From NCBI RefSeq assembly GCF_000182925.2, contig NC_026505.1:1550001-1614000 (forward strand): DNA of 64,000 nucleotides, given 5' to 3'. Position numbers and translations under genes: made by a program. The notes below the pieces were generated by a model that ran no database searches, had not been told where the DNA came from, and was given only the letters and a program-made list of their open reading frames with translations. The DNA comes from Neurospora crassa OR74A. Taxonomy: Eukaryota; Ascomycota; Sordariomycetes; Sordariales; Sordariaceae. Positions within the stretch are counted from its first letter, which is position 1; every line of letters starts with the position of its first letter. Positions 1 through 12,309 of the stretch are shown piece by piece.

Positions 1-1560
1 AGATTCGGGGTTTAGAGGTCCCGCTGTTAGTAGAAGCCAACTAGGGTGGGGAGCTTTCAAAGGGTATTCGTGATGATGAAAGGGTATTGGATGTACAAGA
101 ACAACAAAACGCATATTCAGAGTTGTAGATCATTTGATATGGAACTCGGTGCACGGAAAAAAAAAAGAAAATCAATTCTGCACTATAACAACCTATTGTG
201 CCGTGGCAACTGCGGGACAAGAACCACTGATACCTCTCGCTAGCAGCTTGGGGCATCGTACGTCCACCCGCAGCGAGTGAGCCGAGGCGCGGCGCCTAGT
301 GTACCTAGTGTACTTGTGTACAATACAGGTAAGAGCTCAGCTGGGCTTGGGTTTTGCGGGACGAGACGGCCGGAGAACACCGCTTCACGGCCAGCGGCGG
401 CAGTTTCTTCTCTTGTGCCCGGGCAGGAGCGGCCTCGACAGTGATGGAGGTAGGTAGGTAGGTAGAGGTAGGTAGTTTACATATCTGTAGGGCTTAGGTG
501 GGGTGGTGACGACTTTGGTTCCGTCTTTAGCTGATCAGGGCACCGGCCGGCCTCACCGGGGCTCGGGCGCAAGGCTGACCAGAGGGTCCTGTCAGCAGAC
601 GGGCGGGTATCTCGAAACAGATGAAATCAGACTGAAATGTGAAGCCAAACCGTGATCCGCGCGAGCTACCTACACCTACATCTAAACCCTAGTATCGTGC
701 CTTTTATCTCTGATCAAAGCTCTTGCACTTCTACATCTGATTATCTCGCTGGAATTGGCGACACATTCTCAAAATCCCATACCGGGAAACTCATCATCGC
801 CGTACCGAGCACCTTAGCCTGGTTCGACGGTCACGTCCAAGGGTATTTTTGGTTACTTTGTGGAGTGACCTAGACTCTGTTGACTCCTGGCACCAAGCCA
901 GGCCAAGGAAAAATCGGATCCAACCAAAAGAGCCAAGAGTCACCACCACAGGCTGCCGCTCAAAAGGGCAGGACATCATCACGGCAGAAGGGACAGTCGC
1001 CGCCAACTTGAGCTACCTGCCTACATACCTAGGTACGTAAGGTAGGCAAGTAGTGTGGTCCCGTCATCCAGCAAGCAGACTCATCCAGACCTGCCCATGA
1101 ACCCTAGAGGTACCTGTACGCACCTACGCGGATAGCCCACCCTAGGTAGATCATACTAAATACCTACCTACCTTGGACAGAAAGAGCTATCTGAGCTAGC
1201 GTGGAGTAACAGCTCCCAACCCGGCAGCTACTACTCAGCAGTTAGTCTCCGTTATCGATTGCTCGTAGCACTCCAATCCACAATCCACCAGCCCACCTAC
1301 ACCTGTCAACCCGGACGGGCACACTGCCTCTGCCTGGGTGCACATCCATCCTCCCTCCGGCCAGAGAACCCAACCTTGCCAACAATCTGCTGCAATCCAC
1401 TCCCGAACAGCAAACCACCACTTGCACCTCCACCGTCCCCTTTCTCGACTCGAAAGCACGATCAAAGTTCCCTCTGTCTGTCACGAGCCTCGTCGCCGAC
1501 TATTCCACTACCACACCCACTCCCACACCACCACCAACAACAACCCACACAGACATCATC
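1..1560. other. Intergenic/5' region upstream of the PP2C gene
   Basis: No gene recognised. Short ORFs occur on both strands but none resembles a family I know. The stretch holds an (AGGT)n microsatellite near 448-474 and several copies of an ACCTAGGT-type palindrome, including an exact TACCTAGGTA at 1026-1035. The C- and CA-rich tract from about 1270 to 1560 runs straight into the PP2C start codon and is probably its 5' untranslated leader; the open frame across it is low-complexity Pro/Ser/His and is not coding-like. Confidence 0.5.
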
Positions 1561-3901
1561 ATGGGCCAGACGCTTTCTGAGCCCGTCGTCGAAAAGGTGC
1601 GTGGCAATCATCCTGACCACTCGCTCATTGTGTAAATGCCGTCCTCGCGCCCGGCCTACCTACTCTTGGCGAGGACGGCCTCCATCACCTCCCTCCCTGC
1701 CTGCTGCAAGCAAAAGCATAAACACACGTCGAACCACTTTTCACCACATCGCAATCGCGCTGCCGAGCTGTCTCCCTGTTTGTCCTGCTCATGGCCGCCT
1801 TCGGATCGCCCAACCGTCGGGTCCTCGCCAAAAGACGCCGTGGGCTTTTGTCCTGCTCTCTTCTCCCCCATCACACATCCATGCTGGCTCCTCGCGCGCC
1901 GCTGGGCCCCCATCGGCTGCCCCGAAATCCTACCCACGCCACACCCCGCCTTTGCCCCGCGCACTGAGCTGACCAAGCCGGAATCAACCATGTGAAGCAC
2001 AAACGGACTTGCCTACAGGACCAGTGCGCTAACTCAAATAATTGTGTTTCTCTGAATATAGGCGTCGGCAACTGGCGGGGATGAGCGGCTCATCTACGGC
2101 GTGTCGGCCATGCAGGGCTGGCGTATCAGCATGGAGGATGCGCACACGACAGTCCTCGACCTACTAGCCAACAACCCCAAGGAGGCCAAGGACCACAGTC
2201 AAAAGCTCTCCTTCTTCGGCGTTTTTGACGGCCACGGCGGCGACAAGGTAGCATTATTCGCGGGCGCCAACATCCACGACATCATTGCGAAGCAGGACAC
2301 ATTTAAGACCGGCAACTACGAGCAGGCCCTCAAGGACGGCTTTTTGGCAACTGACCGGGCAATTCTAAATGGTACGATATTGAGAACCCCAGATTGTGTT
2401 TTCTTGGCAGCTTGTGTGCTGTGTGGTGCGGTGCGGTGCGATGCTGTGCCGCATACGGTGCGAAACGGGAACGAAGGAAACTAATATTCGCCTCCCCTTA
2501 TGTTGCAGATCCCAAATACGAGGAGGAGGTTTCTGGGTGCACCGCATGCGTCGGTCTTATTACCGATGAAAAAATCTTTGTGGTGAGTTATAATCGAACG
2601 AAAAAAACAACCCCCGCTCGTGAACTGCTCGCCCTAACCTCAAGTGTCTATAGGCCAACGCTGGCGATTCGAGATCCGTACTGGGCGTAAAGGGCCGCGC
2701 GAAACCTTTGTCTTTCGACCACAAGCCCCAGAATGAAGGTATGCAGCTACGCGCGCTTGCTGGTTCTTCGGATGACAAGGTTCCGAGCTAACCGGTGCAT
2801 GTTTGTGGTTCTCTAGGCGAGAAGGCTCGTATCACTGCTGCTGGCGGTTTCGTCGACTTTGGTCGCGTGAACGGAAATTTGGCTCTCTCGAGAGCTATTG
2901 GCGATTTTGAGTTCAAGAAGAGCGCCGAGCTGGCACCCGAGCAGCAGATCGTTACCGCATACCCCGATGTTATGGTCCACGACTTGGCCGACGATGACGA
3001 GTTCCTCGTACTTGCTTGCGACGGTAAGAGAAGGCTTGAACCTGTATAGAACCGCGCGGTCAGCTAACACAGGTTCTCTGCTAGGTATCTGGGATTGCCA
3101 GTCTTCCCAAGCGGTTGTCGAGTTCGTCAGGCGAGGCATTGCCGCCAAGCAGGATTTGGACAAGATCTGTGAAAACATGATGGACAACTGCCTGGCCTCC
3201 AACTCGGAGACGGGCGGCGTTGGTTGCGACAACATGACCATGATCATTGTTGGTTTCCTCAGGGGACGGACTAAGGAGGAGTGGTATGAGGAAATTGCCA
3301 AGCGCGTCGCCAACGGTGACGGTCCTTGCGCTCCTCCCGAATATGGTAGGGAAACAACATCCCCCTGACCGCCTTTCATCACTACACAAACTTCACCATA
3401 TCATACCTTCCCCGTATTTCCCCATATATCCCTCTTTAACCACACGTGTACTTCATATAACCCAGCTCGTTCTCATTAGCACATACGCTCTACTTCTTGG
3501 CTACTTTATGAGCTTGACACTAATTCCATATCTGTTTTTCCCCGCAAATTATAGCTGAGTTCCGCGGTCCTGGTGTGCATCACAACTTTGATGATAGTGA
3601 CAGCGGGTATGATCTCGAGGACAACGGAAACAAGGGCAAGCCCTTTGGCATGGGCGGCTACAAGGGCCGCATCATCTTCCTCGGCGACGGAACCGAGGTG
3701 CTGACCGACGCCGACGACACTGAAATGTTTGATAACGTGGATGAGGACAAGGATCTCGCCAGCCAAGTCTCCAAATCACCCTCAAGCATAACAACGAACG
3801 ACCAGGACCAGAAGGAGCAGGCCGCCGTTGCTGCGGCGGCGGCGGACAACAGCACACAAAACGCCAAGAAGGAGGAGACAAGCTCGCCGGCTAAGGCTTA
3901 G
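1561..3901 (+). CDS. ptc2: Protein phosphatase 2C, PTC2/PTC3 type
   Basis: A PP2C (PPM family) metal-dependent Ser/Thr phosphatase. Yeast PTC2/3 orthologues damp HOG MAP kinase, Ire1 and DNA-checkpoint signalling. I place seven exons: 1561-1596, 2062-2371, 2509-2582, 2654-2738, 2817-3023, 3085-3345 and 3555-3901, giving 439 aa with all junctions in frame. The start MGQTLSEPV fits an N-myristoylation site and is typical of fungal PTC2. Metal-binding motifs are visible in order: [32 protein letters not shown] and GCDNMT. The C-terminus is a non-catalytic acidic, Glu/Ala-rich tail, as in PTC2/3. The first intron is unusually long (465 nt) and follows only 12 codons. Family assignment is secure; the choice between PTC2 and PTC3 is not meaningful here. 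Confidence 0.95.
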
Positions 3902-5334
3902 TTGGGATCAATAGCGAGCGGCAGCAGCAGTGAAGGGGTGATCAATTATCTTCGGGGTTGTATTCCCAGTTGATTGATGGCATCTTTGATGAAGTTTGAT
4001 ATAGCAGGCGCACTTGCACTGCGCTGCACGGGAGCGGATCGGAATCGGGACTTTGGGATGAACAAACGTGTTATGATGAAGTTGGTGTTGTTGCTGTTGT
4101 TGAAGTTTTGTTGTCAAGAGATTCTCATGAATGAAAGTTAGTAGTATACTGTTTATGGAAGTATGGGATTTTTTTTTTTTTTTTCTTGCACGAAGGGCGG
4201 TGGTGAACAGGGTCAGTCAAGAGGGGGGAGGCGAAGTATAAGAGGGGAAAGAAAGATGTATTCGTCGGTTGGTTGGTTGGTTGTTGTTGCTTCACTAAGG
4301 GAACGATGGAGATACCAAAGTCAAGCAAGTCAAGTTAAGCAAAGATGAAGATGATGGCTTTTTTTTTATATCGCGATTACGCACCTAACCAACCCCCTGT
4401 AGACTTTGTACCCTGTGTCTTGTCTGTACCATTTCTATCGTCTGGACCGGTTGTGATCGTCTAATACGCGCGCGAAGCAAGCATGTCATTGTAGACATCT
4501 TTCAGGTACTGTACGCTTGTATTGGTGATGAATGTTGTTGTTGTTGTGTAAACCCAAGTCCTTTCTATTCGGAGATTCAAAAAATTAGAAGAAGATGGAT
4601 ATAGTTATTGCAGACAACTATTTAATTTCGATTCGTCCAATTTCTGATGTAATTATTGGAGAAGACTTTGAAAAGAGTGAGGGAAGAGCCAGGGAAGTGA
4701 CTGAGCAGAACATACTTCTTGATCAGAGGATAGAATAAGGTCAAGCGAAACTGACAAAGGGAAGAGATAACTCTTTTCATTCATTCAGTCTTGATGCAAT
4801 CTAATATCCATTAGATTCAAATACTTTTTCTCTCTTTCTTTCTTTCTTCCTTTCTTTCTTTACCTTTAGCCGACTTTATCACTGGCTATCAATTCACTTT
4901 GGCCTGAAAAACAAAAAAGAAATTTTGAAAAGAAAGAAAAAGGAAATTTAAATTCCACAGTTGGGAAGGGACATCACAAATCCACTCACTACCTCCTTCC
5001 ATCTGATTAACTGATGATGACGGGTTCTTCGTTCAGGTTTCTTCCTCCCGCACTCATTGGAACCCATCGTTCTTTCGGTTTGCTAGAAGTCAGTCAGTCA
5101 GTTAGTCAGTCAGTCATCAGTGCCTAACTTCAGTTATATTCCTCTTTACTCTCTTTTCTCCCGCTTTTTTTTCTTTTTCCTTTTCTTTTTCTTTTTCTTT
5201 TTGTCTACATAGCAAAGGTACCTAGCTATAACTTCATCCCCGAGTTAAGTAGGTAGTCAGGCATATCAAGATCAAGATCAAGAATGCCTTGCCTGCCTGC
5301 CTCACTTTGTTTTCGAGCAACGAAACCGCTAGGA

Positions 5335-5432
5335 TACATACATACATACATACATACATACATACATACATACCTAGGTAGGTACGTAGAGGTACACACA
5401 TACACACACACACACACACACACGCGCACACA
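5335..5432. repeat. Compound microsatellite (ATAC)n then (CA)n
   Basis: A tetranucleotide ATAC array at about 5335-5372 is followed by TACCTAGGTA at 5371-5380, then a CA dinucleotide array with a short CG interruption at about 5394-5432. It is read directly from the sequence and is likely length-polymorphic. Confidence 0.9.
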
Positions 5433-5878
5433 CTCCTCTACTACTTCAAACGAGTAGGTAAGGTAAGTATTCAGTGGGTGATGATGATGGTACTTACGAT
5501 TGTATTACTAGGTTGAGTTTAGTCAGTCAGTCGGTCAGTCAGTCAGTTAGTCGGTCGGGTGCGCTTCTAGCGAGCGAGCGAGGTTGGTTGGGTTATTGGG
5601 TTGTTTTGGGTTGTTTTGGGCACGGTACGACAACGGTACGACAACGGCACGACAAACGGTACGGATAACCAAGCCAAGCCAAGCCAACCCAGCACGAGTA
5701 AGTAGCGGATGTATATATGAATAGGACAGGACGTTCTGATGGAAGAAAGTGAAGGGAAGGAAGGGAAAAAAAGGAAGGAAGGGAAAAAAGGAAGGAAAGG
5801 TCTCGCTTGCTCTGCTCGGCTTTCTGCTCTCTTCTCTGCTCTGCTTTGCTCTAGTGATAGAGAAGAAGAAGTTGAAAA

Positions 5879-5881
<3 letters not shown>

Positions 5882-5937
<56 letters not shown>
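5882..5937. repeat. Uninterrupted poly(A) run of 56 bases
   Basis: Fifty-six consecutive A residues preceded by GA-rich simple sequence. I found no target-site duplication or retrotransposon-like body next to it, so I read it as a mononucleotide microsatellite rather than a retroposed tail. Confidence 0.85.
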
Positions 5938-5939
<2 letters not shown>

Positions 5940-6704
5940 AAAGTTTGACTCTCAATGTCGTACATGGATAAACCCATCTTCTTTTTTTCTTCGGCGAGAT
6001 GACTACACTACCTAGGTATGAACCCCATCTTTGCGACTTTCACATACACCACATACTTCCTTGTTCAGTGTATGGGCGCAACCTCGTTTTATCCTAGGTG
6101 TAGGTGTGCAGTGAGTGTACAGTTAGTTGTACGTTAATTAATCTTGCCTTCCCTCCTTTAATCGACCTCCGGCTACCTACTAATCTACCTTGACTTAAAC
6201 TTAGTACTTAGTCAGTGAGGGTTGTGGTTGGTGGATGGGAGTGAGTGGCTGGCGCGCGGTGGAATAGTTGATGATTGATATAAGTGTACTTTGAAATTGG
6301 AAAAAAAAAAAAAAAAAACTGAAAACTGTTGAGGACACTTTCGTGATTCCTTCAAGGTCATATGGAGGAGGGTGGGTTTCACGCCGCAGTTACGGGAGCG
6401 GGAGCAGGACCTAGACTTGTCTGAGAAGTGAACAGTGGCCGGCGATTGGATTCTCCAAGCATAGGTACCCATTTATGTTTTTCATTACCGCTATGTGAAG
6501 CCATAAACTTGTTGGTTACTGTTGATGTAGTAGTTTGTTTTGTTCCCCTCCCGTGTCCCTGAACCTCACTGCTCCTTCTCTCTCTATCTCTCTGTCTTGT
6601 CATTACCACCACGGTTCACTTACCTTGTGTCCTTTTTTTACCACCTATACTTGGATCAAGTTGTCCACCAGCTCGACAGGAATATCTCTTCCCCTTCTTG
6701 CAAA

Positions 6705-9700
6705 TCAACGATTCAAAGTCAACAACCCCTCGATATACCTCCTAGTATCAACACCGATTCCTTGCGCCAACTTGGTAGCTCCGTCCGCCCATCCTCCCCC
6801 TCCTCCACCACCTGCTGCTGCTGCTGCTGCTGCTGCTTGACCCGTTCCGGCAGCAACACTGCTTTCGCCTTTTTCATTACCAGCGGTACCACCACCACCA
6901 CCGCCCACAACAGCAGATGCCGCGTTCACGATACTCCCAACACTGCTCACACCCCTCGTATGCCCATGGTGTCTCTCAGCTATAGGAAGTCCAGTCCCGC
7001 TCTCCCCCGCCGTCGCTTTGCGGATAAGGAAGATCTCCTTGGAAACTTCCACCATGTCATTTCCCCTTCTTCTCCTCGCCGCCGACGAGGAGGAGGAACA
7101 AGAATCACTACCGACACCGCTAGCGGCAGCAGAGCGAGGGATAGCTGTTTCACTTGAAGTGTGCTCCTCTTCGTAATCTTCCTCCTCCTCTTCTTCTTGC
7201 TCGTTATCGGCGTCGTCACCTGGTAGCTGTGATTGGTCTGCGGGAATGCTGGAGAGGGAGTCGTCGGAGGCAGATGCAGCAGTGTCAGACGGGTCAGTCG
7301 AGTTAGAAGGATCAGTGGAAGAAGAAGCTTCTGCATTAGGCGAAGAAGAAGAAGATGACGAAGAAGAGCCAGACGTCCGCCGCTCCCGAAGAGTTTTGTC
7401 ACTTGCCGCCCTTGCACGGCGGGGTTTATTGACGTTGGCAAAGAGATCTTGATTGGTGCCGGCGAAGGAGGCGACTACAGGCGATGTCGATGCTGCGGGA
7501 GAAGCTGTTCTGGTGGAAGAAACAGAAAGTAAATGTTGATATGGTTGAGACTCCGGGGCAGTGGTCCGTTCGAGAATACGATTCCAAACAATCCACCACC
7601 CTCTACTTGTCTTGCAAGTGCGCTCGTACCCGGTGAGATTATCATCGCGGGTGTTGATGAACATATTGAGAATCTGGTTATGGGTGTTAAGCGCTTCGAT
7701 ACGGCTCCAAGGTGCCTTGGCCGCCTTGGCCGGTGCTGTCTCTGAACCACCGACTACACCCGCAGCCACAGGAACGGGAGGCTCAGGGATATTAGGAATT
7801 GTCGAGTGTACAGTCAACTCCTTAGGATCCCAGACCAAATCGTAAATCTGCCCGCTCCCTCCAGCTACCGAGTCTGAAGGACGCTCGGGCCTGTAAGCCG
7901 TAGCCCGCAACAGCGACTTTCGGAGGGGAGCCATCTGCTGGTGCAAACTCCTGTAGAAGCCTTCCCAGGCGAGGGAGTCGGTGCGCAGCTGGAAGAGAAA
8001 CACAAAGATGAAGGGGCGCATGACGTAAACGACCACGCGCAGCTTCTTGGTCTTGTTGCGGTCTTGGGAGTCGAATGTAGTGGCAGCGGAGGTGACACCC
8101 GTAGTACCGGCCTGTCCTCTGCTACTCATCGACGATGTATGTCCTGGGCCTGAGCCAGGATGGTTCACAGAACGAGAGGCTGCCGAGCCAGTCTTTGTGG
8201 TCAGGTTGGGGCTGTTGGCTGTGGTGACAGCGGTGACGCGACGGAGGCCATCCTCGTCAGTGACGGTTACTGTGCCGGTGGTGGTACCCTGGGGTTCACT
8301 TTCAGCAAGCTCGGTATCGTGGCTGCCGAAATCTTTCTGGACCTGGGAAGGGCGACGGTTTTCGCCTTCGCTTTCGATTTCGACTGTTAAAGTGCGCAAC
8401 AACAGACGCGAATTGGAGTCTTCAGCCTCGAACGGATCGATGGGCTCGCCGTCGGGACTAGTTGCTGGCGTGCCCTCCAAGTCGCCCATGAGACCAATCA
8501 AGAACTGGCAGTCCTTAGGCGGTTTCTTGGGCTTCTGATTCTCGACCTTGTCCTGCTGCTTCTCGATACTTTGAGAGCTACCGCCCATTCCCAAACTCCA
8601 ATGGGTTCCGTAGCCCATTTTCAGGTAACTAAACAGATGCCCGACGCCTCCTTGCTCATCCGTCGCCGAGCTGGCCGGTGTCCCCGTACCTGTACCCGCG
8701 GGACTCGCAGGACTTCTACTCTTAGCCGGAGGATGCAGAGAAGTAACGGGCCTTGGCGGTCCGGATGGTCTGCCGTCTGAATCCGAAGTTGTCTTGCCCT
8801 GCTCCGTTTCCGACTGCGGTGTCGTTGTCGGCTTCGGCTTCGGCGGCGGCAATCGCAAGTCCGATACCTTCAGCCCGGGCGACATTACCTCTCCAAGCGG
8901 GGCAATCTTCGTCCTACTGCCCGTCTGTCTCTGCTGCCTCCTGGGCGTTACTCTCGTGGCCGTCGGACTCTCAATGACCCCATACGCGTGCTCTCCCCAC
9001 GTATACATATCCTCCATCCACCACACCACCGATCGCAACGACTGCCTTGACAGCGCGCCAGTGCCCAAGAAAATCGCACCGTCGTCCGCACCCGGTTCCG
9101 CTCCGGTACCAAGCCATTCCGTCGGCTCCTTCGCTTCCTCTCCAGGCTCTCCAAACCTGCCCACTACCAGATCCACAAGTCCCTCCACTCTGTCCACCAT
9201 CCCTTCCAACACCTCCCTCTCCCCCGAACCCCTTTCCTCTTCTCCCACACCCACGCCCAGTTCTCCGCTAGCAGTGATCTTGATCCCGCCATAGATGTTA
9301 CACGCCGGGTTACCGTGCAGCAACACGTTCCACGTGGAGAGGAACAGATCCCAATAGCGGCTGAGCAAGCTCACAAACTTGGGTCGCTGGGCACGCACGA
9401 ACAAAGACGAGAGCGAGCTGTCGTGGTGAAGGAGGAAGCAAGCATGGGCACGTAGGAGATCCCGCAACAAGAGGGCGGCGGGCTTGAGTTCGCGGGAAGA
9501 GTATTCGGCTTTTTGGTCTTCTTCAGCTACCGATGATGCGCTGGCTCCTTTGCGTGGACTGCTGGGAGGGGAGGCAGAGGTTTTGCTGTTGTTGTTGGTG
9601 CCGCCTTGGTTGGGAAGGGGAAGGCGAGTGAGGTCGATGGACTGAATTTGGGTGTTAGTTTTGGTTTATGCAACCTCTCATAGTAGTAGTGGTGGTGGTG

Positions 9701-10197
9701 GTGGTGGTAGGGTGAAAACGTACAGCCAAAATCCACCACCCGGGCTCCAACTCATGAAGCACCACTCTGCTCTTCTCCGTATCAATCGTATTAACCGCCT
9801 TACCACCCGAGAAACTCTTGCCAAACTCGACCATGCCCTGGGCCAGTCCTATCTGCCTGAGGCGCTCATTCTTCTCCTCCTTCGAAACAGCTTCCGTGCC
9901 AGGGGCAGCTGCTGCTCCAGATGATGCCGACACAGAATTGGTTGGCGCATGATGACGACGGCGTGATGATCTGTCCGACCGATGTCTTCGGCGCTGCTGG
10001 TCCTTCAAAGTCGTGACCGAGGCGTAGTAGACAATTTGGTCTTCGAGCGTGTCGTCGGTCGTGCCAAGACTGGGGTTGTAGATGGCCAGGAAGCCCAGCT
10101 GAGCGGGGACGATGTTGTTGTTGTTGTTGTTGTTGCTGTTGTTGGGTTTTCCTCCAGCGCCTGCGCCAAATGACCCCGTGGGTACGGCCGACGCCAT
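6705..10197 (-). CDS. ccz1: Vacuolar fusion protein CCZ1 (longin-domain GEF subunit)
   Basis: CCZ1 pairs with MON1 to form the guanine-nucleotide exchange factor for the Rab7 homologue Ypt7, which drives late endosome, autophagosome and vacuole fusion. There are two exons on the minus strand (10197-9724 and 9641-6705) with an in-frame GTACGT...CAG intron, giving 1136 aa. The N-terminal first longin domain starts with LGFLAIYNPSLG, continues through EDQIVYYAS, and crosses the intron at EPGWWILA/SIDLTRLP. A conserved later block reads MRPFIFVFLFQLRTDSLAW, followed by ATAYRPERP. The protein is far longer than yeast CCZ1 because of low-complexity inserts (Ser/Asp/Glu tracts encoded near 7160-7400, Gly and Ala runs near 6800-6910). 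The conserved C-terminal block ends in RRYIEGLLTLNR. The start follows a long poly-Asn-encoding stretch and is the only ATG upstream of the longin domain in frame. Confidence 0.9.
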
Positions 10198-12309
10198 GAC
10201 GCCGGCAACCTAGGTACTGCTAGCTACCTATGTACCGGACTCGGAACGGACTAAAGTGGGGTATCGTTCGGTATGCCCTGTGTGGGACCGGAATACCAGT
10301 CTGTCAGCCGAAGTGCGGGCGTGTGGCGGCAGGCGGCGGAGGCGGGGGGTACGGGGTACGAATACGGTAGGTAGTCGGTACCGGGTACCGATGACTCGGT
10401 TGACTCGATGGGAAGTATGGGTCCCGTACCGTAACGGAGCGGAGCGGAGCGAAGGAGGACCCTTGGGGCAGATGTGGTGGTGGGTTTTGACCGGGAAGCG
10501 GTGAGTTTGACAAAGCTCAGCTGTCGAGACTCGAGACGGGAGGGGTCAAGAGTCAGACTCGTAAGGAGAGAGCGTACTTGTATGTAATGATGTCGCAACA
10601 ATGCAAGCCCTCGCTTGTAAATACCCCACGCTCTTCTGGCAGAGAAAAGTGTGAATGTTTCAGTCGTCACTGCCCAACCCACGTGCCAACCGAGATCATG
10701 ACAAAAAAGACACCATCGAGTGTTGCTTTGTCTTGACTTTGATTTTTTTTTGTGAACAAGATCAGACGGTTTCTTCCACTTGTCTCACAATCGATAGCGA
10801 TCGAGATGACCTGGCTCGGACACTTTTGGTGGTGGATAATGAGATCCCAGATCCCGACCTCGTTAGCGACGGAGCCTGCGGAGCTGGGCAATGGAGTCGA
10901 GTCTGGCTGTTGTGGAGGGAAAAGGGCGGAAAGGATAGCCGGAATACCGGGACGAGTCCGATGGAGGAGGCACTGTCGTCATCGCTCTTCTCTCTGACTG
11001 GGGACAAGGGCTGCTTCTTCAGTGGCACCTCAATGCTGTGTGATAGTGGGGTATACAATGGGGTACTTCACGCCCCCTTTCGTTCTCCGTCTTAATGTTT
11101 CACCACAAGCATGTTCGAAACGTTTACCCGAGGAGCTACTTATTCATGCTTTGTGTTTCCGTTGCGAGGTGCTGAGAATACTTTCTGTTACAGCAACTCA
11201 ATTTGCAAATCAAAAGCTATTAAAACTACGTAATTCAGTAGAGTAGTCATTCCGTCGTATTGCCCTGCCATGCCATGCCATGCCACACTAAGCGTCGTTA
11301 TCATCGTTGCCCTTTGTCAGGCTTGTCCTCATCTATTCTCGTAGATGCTTCCCGTCTGTAGCAATCTGAAAGGCGCAAAAACCCCATATCAGTAGCCATT
11401 ACACAGACTGTTTGATTGTTTGTGTTGAACCATTTCCGTTCGTCACAAAAGACATTGTTCGTGGAAACCCGCATTACTCTCAGTAGTAAGAGTAGAATAG
11501 AGTAGTTGGAAAGTACTCCGCGCAAAGTCAGTAAGTATAGCAGCAAAAGAGCAACGTAGCCGTAAACGTAACCATACCGCTATCCACCCGGAGCGTTATC
11601 CAGAATTGTAGTCTCTCTCACCGACCTTCTGAAAACCCAGGACAAATGATCCAATCCCCACGACTATTTCCTTGGAGCCATAGATACTCGAACAAGGAAA
11701 ACAAACCCCACAAAAAAGCAAAAGACGTGTTATTGCGAAATTCCCACAGTTATCCCCAAAGAGCACACGAATACGCCGTCGTGAACTCTCTCCAATGCAT
11801 TGCTGGCCAACTTTCATAGGCGGATGTTTTGAGTCAATCCATGCCTCCCACCCATGTCTTAACCCAAACCCCATTGAGGGAGAAACATTCTACCGTTTCC
11901 CGTGTTGATGTATAAGCTAGCCAGCCAGATTATACCCATTGTCATGTGATGTTGTGCGTGGAAGCAGTGATACAGCACGGGTGCTGCTAGAAAAGTGGAA
12001 GGAAAGAAAATCAACGAAAGGCAGATCAATGAAGAAAACGAACCATGTACACGCAAAACAAAGGTAAGAAAAGAGAAAAGGGAAAAAGACACCAACAAGA
12101 GAAGAAAATGCGAGCGCGAACCAACACCATGGTATCTCGAAAATCAGGAGCCTCTCACGCTCCCGTAGGCTCGCGCGCAATGAGGCTGTCGTCAAAAACA
12201 AAAAAGAGCAAAAACGTAGCAGATTAGCGTGTATAACATGACGGCCACCTCGACGACTGTCATTAGCGTCCTAGGTCTTCAAGGACTAGCGGAATGGGAT
12301 TGACATCGT
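10198..12309. other. Region between CCZ1 and MAF1; no secure gene
   Basis: The right part is probably the MAF1 3' flank and the left part the CCZ1 promoter/leader, which has repeated GGTACC/GGTACG motifs at about 10340-10440. A minus-strand frame at 11058-10762 (98 codons, Ser/Arg-rich, beginning MYTPLSHSIEV) and an overlapping plus-strand frame at 10655-11095 (146 codons) are open, but I recognise neither and cannot tell which, if either, is coding. Confidence 0.4.

Larger units (their letters stand above)
3902..6704. other. Convergent intergenic region rich in microsatellites
   Basis: This lies between the 3' ends of the PP2C and CCZ1 genes. No protein family is recognised. It contains pyrimidine-rich TTTC and CTTTTT runs (about 4829-4862 and 5165-5206), CAGT repeats (about 5091-5118 and 5521-5552), an (ATAC)n block, a (CA)n block, a 56-base A run and two exact TACCTAGGTA palindromes (5371-5380, 6009-6018). 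The open frames in it are translations of these simple repeats. Confidence 0.6.

Noticed and set aside
1259-1972. 237-codon plus-strand open frame before and over the PP2C first intron
   Set aside because: It is Pro/Ser/His low complexity, overlaps the PP2C start exon in another frame, and is explained by C-rich leader and intron sequence.
5882-5937. Poly(A) tract as the tail of a LINE or SINE insertion
   Set aside because: No element body, no target-site duplication and only GA-rich simple sequence next to it.
5567-5977. 136-codon frame with a long Phe run
   Set aside because: The Phe run is the translated T56 microsatellite, not protein.
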